5,209 bases of DNA from CAZLFQ01 sp964625465 (GCA_964625465.1 CAZVFD010000049.1:1-5209), one strand, 5' to 3'. Positions 1-5,209 are shown, numbered from the stretch's first letter. The notes: generated by a model from the letters alone, not told the origin. Numbers and translations are program-made.

Positions 1-373
1 TAGCGTGAGTTACTAAAATTGAATCTAGAGGTAATGCATTCACATCTTTATTTGCTGCTCCAGCATAACAACTTTCGAGATGTACATACAATGGCTGAGA
101 GCATGCAAGCGTACTAATTCTAGATAATAAAGCTTTTGTGTATACTGAATAATCTTTGGGTTGTACTTGATGACTTCCTTCAAAGATTGAGCCATGCATA
201 TTTATATCTATCCTTGTCGTAACATCTAATTTACCTTGTAAAACATTTAGATCGTCAAAAGAAAAGCCATTTTCTTTATCGCCAATAATGATGCAATCAG
301 TGCTGCACTGCTCTTTAGCTATTGGATTGAAAAAATCTTTCCCAATTAAAACTACTCTTCTATATGCTTTCAT
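1..373 (-). CDS. Caspase-like (clan CD) cysteine peptidase domain protein, 3' end outside window
   Basis: The reading frame opens with ATG at 373 and is still open at base 1, giving 124 residues of an incomplete protein. The start is well fixed: an in-frame TAA lies at 392-394, and a TATAAT box ends 28 nt upstream of the ATG. Residues 6-10 (RVVLI) look like a first core beta strand. A strand ending in His-Gly (RIDINMHG, H60-G61) is followed 41 residues after the His by another strand ending in VHLESCYAG (C102). A hydrophobic strand plus HG, then a hydrophobic strand plus SCxxG, is the catalytic His/Cys signature of clan CD peptidases (caspase, metacaspase, C11, C13, C80 families). Peptidase activity is therefore inferred, and the subfamily cannot be named. 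No signal peptide is visible, so it is either cytosolic or exported by a signal-independent (e.g. type IV) route. No clear Shine-Dalgarno precedes the start. What follows the domain is not visible. Confidence 0.72.
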   Translation of the reverse strand, partial: MKAYRRVVLIGKDFFNPIAKEQCSTDCIIIGDKENGFSFDDLNVLQGKLDVTTRIDINMHGSIFEGSHQVQPKDYSVYTKALLSRISTLACSQPLYVHLESCYAGAANKDVNALPLDSILVTHA

Positions 374-401
374 AGCTGCAAAGTTCGGTTTTTATGGCAC
401 T

Positions 402-407
402 ATTATA
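402..407 (-). promoter_or_regulatory. Candidate -10 box for the caspase-like gene
   Basis: On the minus strand this is a perfect TATAAT. It would place the transcription start near 395 and leave a leader of roughly 22 nt before the ATG at 373. The region 17 bp upstream (425-430, ATATTT on the minus strand) is a poor -35 match, so this is a one-element promoter call. It suggests the gene is transcribed independently of the hemY-like gene upstream, whose stop is 166 bp away. Confidence 0.5.
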
Positions 408-490
408 CACTATCAATGTTACAGAAATATTAAGGTTTTGAAAAATAATGACAATTACAAGGGGATTAGCTTAGATTTTATCCCAAATTT

Positions 491-510
491 AGCTCGGGAT
501 CTAATATTTA
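491..510 (-). repeat. Dispersed 20-bp intergenic element, copy A
   Basis: This stretch matches 4411-4430 at 16 of 20 positions in the same orientation. The best core on the minus strand is TA(T/C)TAGATCCC. Both copies lie in gaps between minus-strand genes: copy A is 30 nt past the hemY-like stop and about 120 nt before the caspase-like start. Its function is unknown. It could be a degenerate repeat family member or a chance AT-rich match. Confidence 0.35.
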
Positions 511-539
511 GGCGACTCTCTACAACACTTCAGTTACAA

Positions 540-1823
540 CTAAACCGCTTCTATGAACACCGCGCGTTCATTAGGTGCATTAGTCCAAGCTGCCTTTGCA
601 AAATCCCAATAAAATTCAATTTCAGGCCTATCATTTTCTGCTGATTGAGCTTGACGCAGCCAATCAACAACTTCTGCCTTATTTGCATGAGTCCTTTGGC
701 AAAATTCTGCCATCAGTAAGAAGGCGCGGACTTTTTTTACACCTGCTATAGCATCAGACATGTGTTTACTAGCCAAATCGAAATCGTCAATGTCCAAAGC
801 TGCTCTAGCTAAGATTAAACTACTTTCATAGTGTTCATAATTCACAGAAACTATATTTTTGACTGTTTTATAAAACTTCTGATCGATGGCTTTTTTAGAT
901 ATGTCTAATATAAGCTCATTCATGGAATAATGAGGCATCACCTTCCATTGTCTTTTAATCAATTTGATTTTACTAGACTCATCATCACAAGTCTTTAACG
1001 CAAGCATTGTTGCAGGTAAAAATCCTTCTAATACCTTAGCTGCATATTGCGCACCAGAGCTTGCAGTTTCAATATCGCCGAAATCAACTAAGTCTTGTGC
1101 AATTTTATATTTACAAAGCGCATGTATAGTTTTAGCACTCTCTTTGCCCAGATAATACCTTAAATCTCTATGAAACAATTCAGATAATAGTGAGCCAGCA
1201 CTAAGCAATTCCTCAAGTTCTCGCCACCTTCTTGCATTGATAAAGCATAACACGTATTTATACGCCAACTCAGGTGTTTTTTGTAATTTCCAAAGTTCTG
1301 AACAATAATTAGCACTAATGAACCAATCCTTTTCTAACATTGACAGGTCTATTAGACGACTAAATGCACCAATTTTTGTCTTATCAAACTTAGTAAGTGC
1401 AATTAGCTTATTCTTCTCATGAGCATTATTACCAGAAGCTTCTTCTATCAATGCCCCTATGGATAACTGATCAACTGGCTCGAGAAGCTCTTTAATGCTT
1501 CTATACCTTTTTTCTAAGCCAAGCGTATCCTTACTAACATAATCAGAAAAGAATCCTGCAATGTTTGCTATGACTTTATCTTTTCTTTTGTCTTTAATTT
1601 TTTGTTTTATCTTAGCTGGGATTGAGAAAATCCTATAAAGCCAAAACAGCAATATCTGCAATATGACTAGTGCTATAGCGCCATATATAACAAATTCCGT
1701 AACTGTAGTTTCAATATTATAATCTAAAAAAACAAAACTCAGGGAACCTGAGTTTTGTGATAACCAATATGCGCCACCCATGCTTGATGCAAAGATGACG
1801 CATAATAGTATTAATCTAACCAT
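540..1823 (-). CDS. hemY: HemY-like inner-membrane protein (HemY_N plus TPR-like region)
   Basis: A 427-residue protein with the layout of the proteobacterial HemY family (COG3898). A first membrane helix spans about residues 3-20. A short periplasmic loop holds the DYNIETTVTEFVI strand typical of the HemY N-terminal domain. A second helix covers about 44-64 and is followed by a strongly basic patch (71-83). The rest is a cytosolic alpha-helical, TPR-like solenoid. Its end (AALDIDDFDLASKHMSDAI, then VDWLRQAQSAENDRP and a final hydrophobic tail) follows the C-terminal pattern of alphaproteobacterial members. The Trp-x-Cys-x-x-Cys-like stretch I would expect near there is absent: residues 402-410 read IEFYWDFAK. 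The family is linked to haem genes by gene order, but its biochemical role is unsettled. It is not the protoporphyrinogen oxidase also called HemY in Bacillus. The ATG overlaps the upstream gene's end by 8 nt (ATGGTTAG), indicating translational coupling. The stop is TAG. Confidence 0.85.
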   Translation of the reverse strand: MVRLILLCVIFASSMGGAYWLSQNSGSLSFVFLDYNIETTVTEFVIYGAIALVILQILLFWLYRIFSIPAKIKQKIKDKRKDKVIANIAGFFSDYVSKDTLGLEKRYRSIKELLEPVDQLSIGALIEEASGNNAHEKNKLIALTKFDKTKIGAFSRLIDLSMLEKDWFISANYCSELWKLQKTPELAYKYVLCFINARRWRELEELLSAGSLLSELFHRDLRYYLGKESAKTIHALCKYKIAQDLVDFGDIETASSGAQYAAKVLEGFLPATMLALKTCDDESSKIKLIKRQWKVMPHYSMNELILDISKKAIDQKFYKTVKNIVSVNYEHYESSLILARAALDIDDFDLASKHMSDAIAGVKKVRAFLLMAEFCQRTHANKAEVVDWLRQAQSAENDRPEIEFYWDFAKAAWTNAPNERAVFIEAV

Positions 1824-2616
1824 TCTTTAAAGTCTCATCAGCAATTTGATTTACATAGTACTTTAAAATATTCCTTAAGTTAAGATTATCTACAACTTTT
1901 TTCAAACCATCATTTTTAGGTTCTACTTGCTCTAGAGTTTTTAATGCTTCCCATTCATTTTTCTCTCTAAGATTTTTGATCGCAGAGTCAATTACGATTG
2001 GGTTACATTTGATTTTCAAATCATCATCCTTACCACTAACTTTGAAAACACTCTTAATGCTTTCAAATGCGCTTTTTTCTTCTTCAGTAGTAGGCTTAGC
2101 TGCAGTTGTAGTTTCTTCTACAATTTTAACCATTTCATCGTGATTTAAAATAGCCATAGCTTTATTTTTTTCTATTTCAGCCATTTGATCTGGAAACTTA
2201 CCATTAAGCAATTTTTTAAGATCTGCCAACTTATCACTGTAGTCTTTAGTATTATTGATTCTCTCAATAATTTCCTTTGTTAGGAAAATTACGTGATACT
2301 TATCAGCTTTCACGTTAATTTTTTCAACAGCTTTAAGATCTGCACCACCTAGTCCAGCTCCACCACCTGTTTCACCAATAACGGCAAGTCTGTTATTCAT
2401 ATCTTCAACCATCTTACTTAACAAGGCGATGTTAGAATCTACTTTAACACTACTAGATCCGACCATACCAGAAATGTCTGATCTAATACCTTCTACTTTA
2501 AACATCATGAATGTAACCATGACGAAAGTAATTAGGCTTATTGTAGGAGTAAACCACTTGCTTACTCCTCTTACGTGAGACGCTTTGTTAGCATCCATTT
2601 TATCTTTGTCTGACAT
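1816..2616 (-). CDS. Mitofilin/HemX-like single-span membrane protein
   Basis: A 266-residue protein with a hydrophilic, charged cytosolic N-terminus (about 1-20), one transmembrane helix (about 21-39, WFTPTISLITFVMVTFMMF) and a mainly helical, probably coiled-coil periplasmic part. A Gly-rich hinge (83-91, TGGGAGLGG) interrupts it. The C-terminal segment, FESIKSVFKVSGKDDD followed by helices such as LREKNEWEALKTLEQVEP, resembles the C-terminal half of the alphaproteobacterial mitofilin-like family (COG4223), where a valine-arginine strand leads into a bundle of short helices. Family members are usually longer, so the coiled-coil part looks shortened here. Position directly before, and overlapping, the hemY-like gene strongly supports the call, since this pair is a standard alphaproteobacterial arrangement. 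By homology it may shape or organise the inner membrane, but this is inference. A G-rich stretch (GGGG, 5 nt before the ATG) may serve as ribosome-binding site. Confidence 0.68.
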   Translation of the reverse strand: MSDKDKMDANKASHVRGVSKWFTPTISLITFVMVTFMMFKVEGIRSDISGMVGSSSVKVDSNIALLSKMVEDMNNRLAVIGETGGGAGLGGADLKAVEKINVKADKYHVIFLTKEIIERINNTKDYSDKLADLKKLLNGKFPDQMAEIEKNKAMAILNHDEMVKIVEETTTAAKPTTEEEKSAFESIKSVFKVSGKDDDLKIKCNPIVIDSAIKNLREKNEWEALKTLEQVEPKNDGLKKVVDNLNLRNILKYYVNQIADETLKNG

Positions 2617-2635
2617 GACAACCCCAAATTATGTT

Positions 2636-2652
2636 CCACACTTAAATTGTGG
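2636..2652. promoter_or_regulatory. Inverted repeat CCACA-N7-TGTGG overlapping the -10 box
   Basis: A perfect 5-bp dyad (CCACA / TGTGG) with a 7-bp AT-only-but-one centre sits over the -10 box and the predicted transcription start of the mitofilin-like gene. This is where a repressor operator would be expected. As RNA the hairpin would be weak and has no U tract, so it is not a terminator. No regulator is identifiable and a dyad of this size can occur by chance. Confidence 0.35.
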
Positions 2653-2674
2653 CACTGCACAAAAGGACTGTCAA
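2646..2674 (-). promoter_or_regulatory. Candidate sigma-70 promoter for the mitofilin-like/hemY-like pair
   Basis: On the minus strand a perfect -35 TTGACA (2669-2674) is separated by exactly 17 bp from CACAAT (2646-2651), which matches the -10 consensus at 4 of 6 positions. The predicted start near 2639 gives a leader of about 23 nt before the ATG at 2616. The promoter lies in the 107-bp gap after the dsbA-like gene, so the membrane-protein pair can be expressed separately from it. Confidence 0.6.
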
Positions 2675-2723
2675 TAATCTAAATTTGTTGTCGCGTTAAC
2701 GATTTTTTAACTTTTAGGTGTAT

Positions 2724-3512
2724 TTACTTATAAACTCGCTTGATAATTTCAAGTATTTCCTCATAATTCAACGCACCCGGATAGAATTCTTCACCTATTA
2801 AATAGGCTGGAGACCCCATCACACCCATGCTTCGAGCGATTTTTTCATTCTCTTGCAAAATTTTGTCAATATTACTTGATTTTAAAGCTTGATTAAACTT
2901 AGCTTCATCAATTCCAGACGCTTTAACAACATTTAATATTGTATTTTCATCTGTTGGACCATTATAGTTCATCAAATTTCTATGGAATTCTAGATATTTG
3001 GACTTATCAATACTATTTACCGCTAAAGATGCTCTTGCTGCCTGCTTAGAAAACTCGCCAAGGACTGGAAATTCCTTGAATACAATCTCAATATCAATCC
3101 CTGATGCTAATAATTTATCTTTCACGATCATCATCTTTCTGCAATAACCGCAACGATAATCAAAAAACTCTACTATTTTTATCTTAGATTTTGGATTTCC
3201 AACTCTAGGATCATTTTTATTAGACTGGATATCAGCAAGATTATCCTTTATGTAATTTTGAACTCGCTCACGCTCCTTCCTAGCTTGATCCATATTCATT
3301 CTGTCCACAGCCTCTACAATTAGAGCTGGATTTTCAATAATAAAATCTTTGACTATATTCTGTATCTCAGTTCTTGAGATAGCTTGCTCAGGATCAAGCA
3401 AATAGCTTTCGGGTCTCTTGTTTTCAATATGCTTTATATAACCAAACGTTGCAGAGAATGATAAAACCATTGTTACCACGCAAGCAATTACAATTGCTGT
3501 TAAATTCTTCAT
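2724..3512 (-). CDS. DsbA-family thiol:disulfide oxidoreductase, exported
   Basis: A 262-residue protein starting with a hydrophobic signal peptide or anchor (about 4-25). A charged helical region follows (about 45-95, including TEIQNIVKDFIIENPALIVE), of the type found N-terminal to the thioredoxin fold in ScsC/Com1-like DsbA relatives (COG1651). The catalytic domain begins at IKIVEFFDYRCGYCRKM, with the redox-active CGYC at 121-124. The conserved KEFPVLGEFSKQAARA block follows at 146-161, the cis-proline loop GSPAY at 233-237 and a closing YPGAL. Ser rather than Thr precedes the cis-proline. It should oxidise or isomerise disulfides of periplasmic or outer-membrane proteins; which of the two cannot be told, though the N-terminal helical region could mediate oligomerisation. 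No DsbB partner is in the window. The start is supported by AGGA 8 nt upstream. It follows the unknown gene by 74 bp and may be co-transcribed with it. Confidence 0.9.
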   Translation of the reverse strand: MKNLTAIVIACVVTMVLSFSATFGYIKHIENKRPESYLLDPEQAISRTEIQNIVKDFIIENPALIVEAVDRMNMDQARKERERVQNYIKDNLADIQSNKNDPRVGNPKSKIKIVEFFDYRCGYCRKMMIVKDKLLASGIDIEIVFKEFPVLGEFSKQAARASLAVNSIDKSKYLEFHRNLMNYNGPTDENTILNVVKASGIDEAKFNQALKSSNIDKILQENEKIARSMGVMGSPAYLIGEEFYPGALNYEEILEIIKRVYK

Positions 3513-3520
3513 TTAAAATT

Positions 3521-3524
3521 TCCT
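3521..3524 (-). promoter_or_regulatory. Ribosome-binding site of the dsbA-like gene
   Basis: AGGA on the minus strand lies 8 nt before the ATG at 3512. It is the clearest Shine-Dalgarno match in the window and fixes the start of the signal peptide. A second AGGA lies 14 nt further upstream. Confidence 0.6.
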
Positions 3525-3586
3525 AAAAGATAATTCCTAACAAGATAACCTAGTGAGAAATTTTAACAATTCCTTTTTCATGATTT

Positions 3587-4342
3587 TCATTCAAAACTCA
3601 TCGGTATTGAAAAAGTTAGTTGTTGTTTTGATCTTAAATATTCATCCGCAAAGCCACCAATAGATGCAGACTTGGCTATATTTTCATCATCAATTTGAGC
3701 TTGAAATTTTTGATTAGGGTTATTTACAGACGATAACTCACAAGTATGCGTAACATACGATGATATGGGATTCGAATCTATTCCGAAATTTAACAGCATA
3801 TAAAGCTCTTCTCTAAGAAATTTCCAGTGGTTTATATATGACAAAAACCTGCAAATTTCTTCACTGATAAAGATAATAAAATCGTCTATATCAGGCAATT
3901 TATACATCACTGTTGATATATTATGATCTATGAAATATTCAGGCTCTTTTTCAAACACATATGGCTTGTGAACTAATAAAAAAGTCATCCAAAAATAATC
4001 CCAACGAAAGTCTTTTGATTCTTTAAATTCCACTTCGCGTTGAATTACTTCAGGCGCTTGCACCCAATAATACGAAAAAATTTGGAAATGTCGTTTTGGC
4101 TCGTATATCTCGACAAATAAGACCCTATGCAGCCTTATAAATTCTTCTATGGTTCTATTTACATCCTGCTCTTCTTTAGCAGAAAAAAATCCGCCACCAG
4201 AACTGGGTATTGTTGTTGAAGTGTAAGTGTTACTTGGGTTGGCAATGCTGCGGATGTGGTTACGCACAACATCCCTAAAGTACCGATAGAGTCTTTTTGT
4301 GATATTAAGCAACCATCTTAACAATGACACGATTATTCGCAT
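3587..4342 (-). CDS. Hypothetical protein, aromatic-rich, cationic amphipathic N-terminus
   Basis: A 251-residue protein I do not recognise. The first ~31 residues form a strongly basic amphipathic helix (Arg/Lys at 2, 9, 16, 17, 20, 23, 27, 31 among Leu, Ile and Trp), which could bind a membrane or act as a weak anchor. A Ser/Thr/Gly-rich linker follows (about 35-52, ending SSGGGFF). The middle (about 57-185) is predicted helical and rich in Trp, Tyr and Phe (for example FQIFSYYWVQ and FRWDYFWMTFLLVHKPYVF); it reads as a compact hydrophobic core rather than membrane spans, as charges are interspersed. The tail (200-251) is polar. The start is the first ATG after an in-frame TAG at 4352-4354; no Shine-Dalgarno is evident. 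It lies 74 bp before the dsbA-like gene on the same strand. It may be lineage-restricted; no function is proposed. Confidence 0.72.
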   Translation of the reverse strand: MRIIVSLLRWLLNITKRLYRYFRDVVRNHIRSIANPSNTYTSTTIPSSGGGFFSAKEEQDVNRTIEEFIRLHRVLFVEIYEPKRHFQIFSYYWVQAPEVIQREVEFKESKDFRWDYFWMTFLLVHKPYVFEKEPEYFIDHNISTVMYKLPDIDDFIIFISEEICRFLSYINHWKFLREELYMLLNFGIDSNPISSYVTHTCELSSVNNPNQKFQAQIDDENIAKSASIGGFADEYLRSKQQLTFSIPMSFE

Positions 4343-4361
4343 AGCTACATGCTATTAAGCC

Positions 4362-4390
4362 AATATACCAACTCTACACCCATCTATAAA
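4362..4390 (-). promoter_or_regulatory. Candidate promoter for the unknown 251-aa gene
   Basis: Reading the minus strand, TTTATA (4385-4390, 4 of 6 to the -35 consensus) is separated by 17 bp from TATATT (4362-4367, 5 of 6 to the -10 consensus). The predicted start near 4355 would give a very short leader of about 12 nt, consistent with the lack of a Shine-Dalgarno. In such AT-rich DNA this is a modest call. Confidence 0.35.
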
Positions 4391-4410
4391 ATTTGCAAAT
4401 CTATGCAAAT
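4391..4410. repeat. Tandem 10-bp direct repeat upstream of the candidate promoter
   Basis: ATTTGCAAAT is immediately followed by CTATGCAAAT; 8 of 10 positions match, and the first unit is itself a perfect palindrome. The period equals about one DNA helical turn, and the pair abuts the candidate -35 hexamer of the unknown gene. That geometry suits two regulator molecules binding on one face of the DNA, but the regulator is unknown. Confidence 0.4.
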
Positions 4411-4430
4411 AGTTAGGGATCTAGTATTTT
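4411..4430 (-). repeat. Dispersed 20-bp intergenic element, copy B
   Basis: The second copy of the element at 491-510 (16 of 20 identical, same orientation). It lies 59 nt after the ankyrin gene stop and about 70 nt before the start of the unknown gene, directly upstream of the 10-bp tandem repeat. Confidence 0.35.
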
Positions 4431-4488
4431 ATAAGATGCTGAAAGTAAAGAGATGGATCGAAATAGATCGCTATCTTTGGTTACCTTA

Positions 4489-5209
4489 TCATCGGGCTTG
4501 GTGAGATTGTTGTCTTGCCCGTTCATTATAGAACTCTGTAATGCCGCCAGACATCACTTTTGCTGGAACCTCTAATGTATTACAAGCAGCAAAAGATGTG
4601 CTGGATAGGTATTTAATTCTTGCTGAGATTATATCGGCTATTTCTTTATAGCCGTTTTGTTCAGCGATAGATAGGGCAGTATCTCCACAATTCGTGGCAC
4701 GGTTTAAATCCGCATTAGCATTAATCAAGAGCGGGACAATATCTTTATTGCCATTATATGCGGCGATAAATAGGGGTGTTCTTCCATCATCCACAGCAAT
4801 ATTTAAATCTGCTTTAGCATTAATCAAGAGTTCAACAATATCTTTATGGCCTTTTTCTGTAGCGATATGTAGGGCTGTTACTCCGCCATTCATAGCACGG
4901 TTTAAATCCGCACCAGATTTAATCAATAACTCAGCAATATCTTTATGGCCGTTTTGTGCAGCGACATATAAGGCTGTTGCTCCATTATCCTTAGCACGGT
5001 TTAAATCCGCATTAGCATTAATCAAGAGCTGGACAATATCTTTATTGCCATTATATGCAGCGACATATAGAGCTGTTGCTCCGCCATTCATAGCACGGTT
5101 TAAATCCGCCCCAGCATTAATCAAGAGTTCAACAATACCTTTATAGCCGTTTTGTGCAGCGACATATAGAGCTGTTGCTCCGCCATTCATAGCACGGTTT
5201 AAATCCGCC
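4489..5209 (-). CDS. Ankyrin-repeat protein, 5' end outside window
   Basis: The frame is open through the right edge: ADLNRA is read from 5208 before the first visible Met at 5190. That Met sits inside a repeat and is not a credible start, so only the C-terminal 240 residues are seen. They hold the end of one ankyrin repeat, five full 33-residue repeats (5190-4696) of the pattern GATALYVAAQNGHKDIVELL plus an NADLNRA loop, and a sixth diverged capping repeat (TNCGDTALSIAEQNG). A non-repeat tail of about 45 residues ends in QQSHQAR. The TALxxAAxxGHxxIVxLLI consensus is unmistakable. Ankyrin repeats bind proteins; in intracellular bacteria such proteins are often secreted into the host cell, but no secretion signal can be confirmed here. 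The TGA stop is 146 bp before the next gene, with no terminator visible. Confidence 0.92.
   Translation of the reverse strand, partial: ADLNRAMNGGATALYVAAQNGYKGIVELLINAGADLNRAMNGGATALYVAAYNGNKDIVQLLINANADLNRAKDNGATALYVAAQNGHKDIAELLIKSGADLNRAMNGGVTALHIATEKGHKDIVELLINAKADLNIAVDDGRTPLFIAAYNGNKDIVPLLINANADLNRATNCGDTALSIAEQNGYKEIADIISARIKYLSSTSFAACNTLEVPAKVMSGGITEFYNERARQQSHQAR
4597..5209 (-). repeat. Tandem 99-bp repeat array encoding the ankyrin repeats
   Basis: Units start at 5190, 5091, 4992, 4893, 4794 and 4695 (minus strand), each 99 bp long, preceded by a partial unit at 5191-5209. The last unit (4695-4597) is strongly diverged. Hand alignment gives 88 of 99 identical bases between the units at 5092-5190 and 4993-5091, and 83 of 99 between 5092-5190 and 4894-4992. 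A perfect 55-bp direct repeat links 5056-5110 to 5155-5209 and reaches the window edge. Such identity indicates recent duplication or ongoing recombination between units. Confidence 0.9.

Noticed and set aside
471..504. Imperfect hairpin after the hemY-like gene (TTAGATCCC / GGG-bulge-ATCTAA)
   Set aside because: It has a 5-nt bulge and an 11-nt loop, and no U tract follows on the minus strand, so it is not called a terminator.
288..644. Plus-strand open frame of 118 codons
   Set aside because: It overlaps the 5' part of the caspase-like gene, its TATAAT box and the 3' end of the hemY-like gene, all supported on the other strand. Its product shows no recognisable domain.
964..1155. Plus-strand open frame of 63 codons inside the hemY-like gene
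   Set aside because: It is wholly antisense to a recognised coding region and has no domain or ribosome-binding site of note.
2695..2711. GTTAA / TTAAC stem just after the dsbA-like stop
   Set aside because: Only five AT-rich pairs, with no U tract on the transcribed strand; too weak for an intrinsic terminator.
3480..3512. Lipobox-like VIAC at residues 8-11 of the DsbA-family protein
   Set aside because: The cysteine lies too near the N-terminus and the hydrophobic stretch continues well past it, so a signal peptide or anchor is likelier than a lipoprotein signal.
3537..3581. 14-codon minus-strand frame MKKELLKFLTRLSC in the gap before the dsbA-like gene
   Set aside because: It could be a leader peptide, but it has no ribosome-binding site or attenuator-like stems, and a frame this short is expected by chance.
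4694..5146. Plus-strand open frame of 150 codons with repeated ARFKSALALIKS
   Set aside because: The repetition is a mirror of the ankyrin units on the other strand: a 99-bp repeat without stops is open in several frames. The minus frame has the true ankyrin consensus.
5188..5190. ATG at 5190 as the start of the ankyrin gene
   Set aside because: The frame stays open upstream and encodes ADLNRA, the end of another ankyrin repeat; there is no ribosome-binding site, and the Met falls at a fixed position within the repeat unit.

Overview
This AT-rich window carries six genes, all on the minus strand, so it is best read from right to left. The outermost two are cut by the window edges. The gene content suggests an alphaproteobacterium with an intracellular or host-associated life, most likely in or near Rickettsiales/Holosporales. 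The grounds are a mitofilin-like/HemY-like gene pair typical of Alphaproteobacteria, low GC, a DsbA-family oxidoreductase with a helical N-terminal region, a eukaryote-like ankyrin-repeat protein and an apparent caspase-fold protease. The lineage is inferred from gene content only; no marker RNA is present.

Layout from right to left. (1) 5209-4489: 3' part of an ankyrin-repeat gene made of nearly identical 99-bp units. (2) 4488-4343: spacer with a candidate promoter, a tandem 10-bp repeat and one copy of a 20-bp element that recurs at 491-510. (3) 4342-3587: an unrecognised, aromatic-rich 251-aa protein with a cationic amphipathic N-terminus. (4) 3512-2724: a periplasmic DsbA-family thiol oxidoreductase with CGYC. 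(5) 2616-1816: a mitofilin/HemX-like single-span membrane protein behind a good promoter (TTGACA, 17 bp, CACAAT) with an overlapping dyad. (6) 1823-540: a HemY-like inner-membrane protein overlapping gene 5 by 8 nt. (7) 373-1: the 5' part of a gene whose product has the His-Gly and Ser-Cys-x-Ala-Gly motifs of clan CD (caspase-like) cysteine peptidases, behind a perfect TATAAT.

Genes 3 to 5 form a cell-envelope core: an oxidative-folding enzyme plus a translationally coupled pair of inner-membrane proteins. On each side lies a probable accessory gene of host-interaction type. The caspase-like gene is the most interesting object: it is absent from simple start-to-stop ORF lists because it is open at the window edge, and its partial product already holds both candidate catalytic residues. 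No tRNA, rRNA, CRISPR array, insertion sequence or convincing intrinsic terminator was seen. The longest gene-free stretch is 166 bp.
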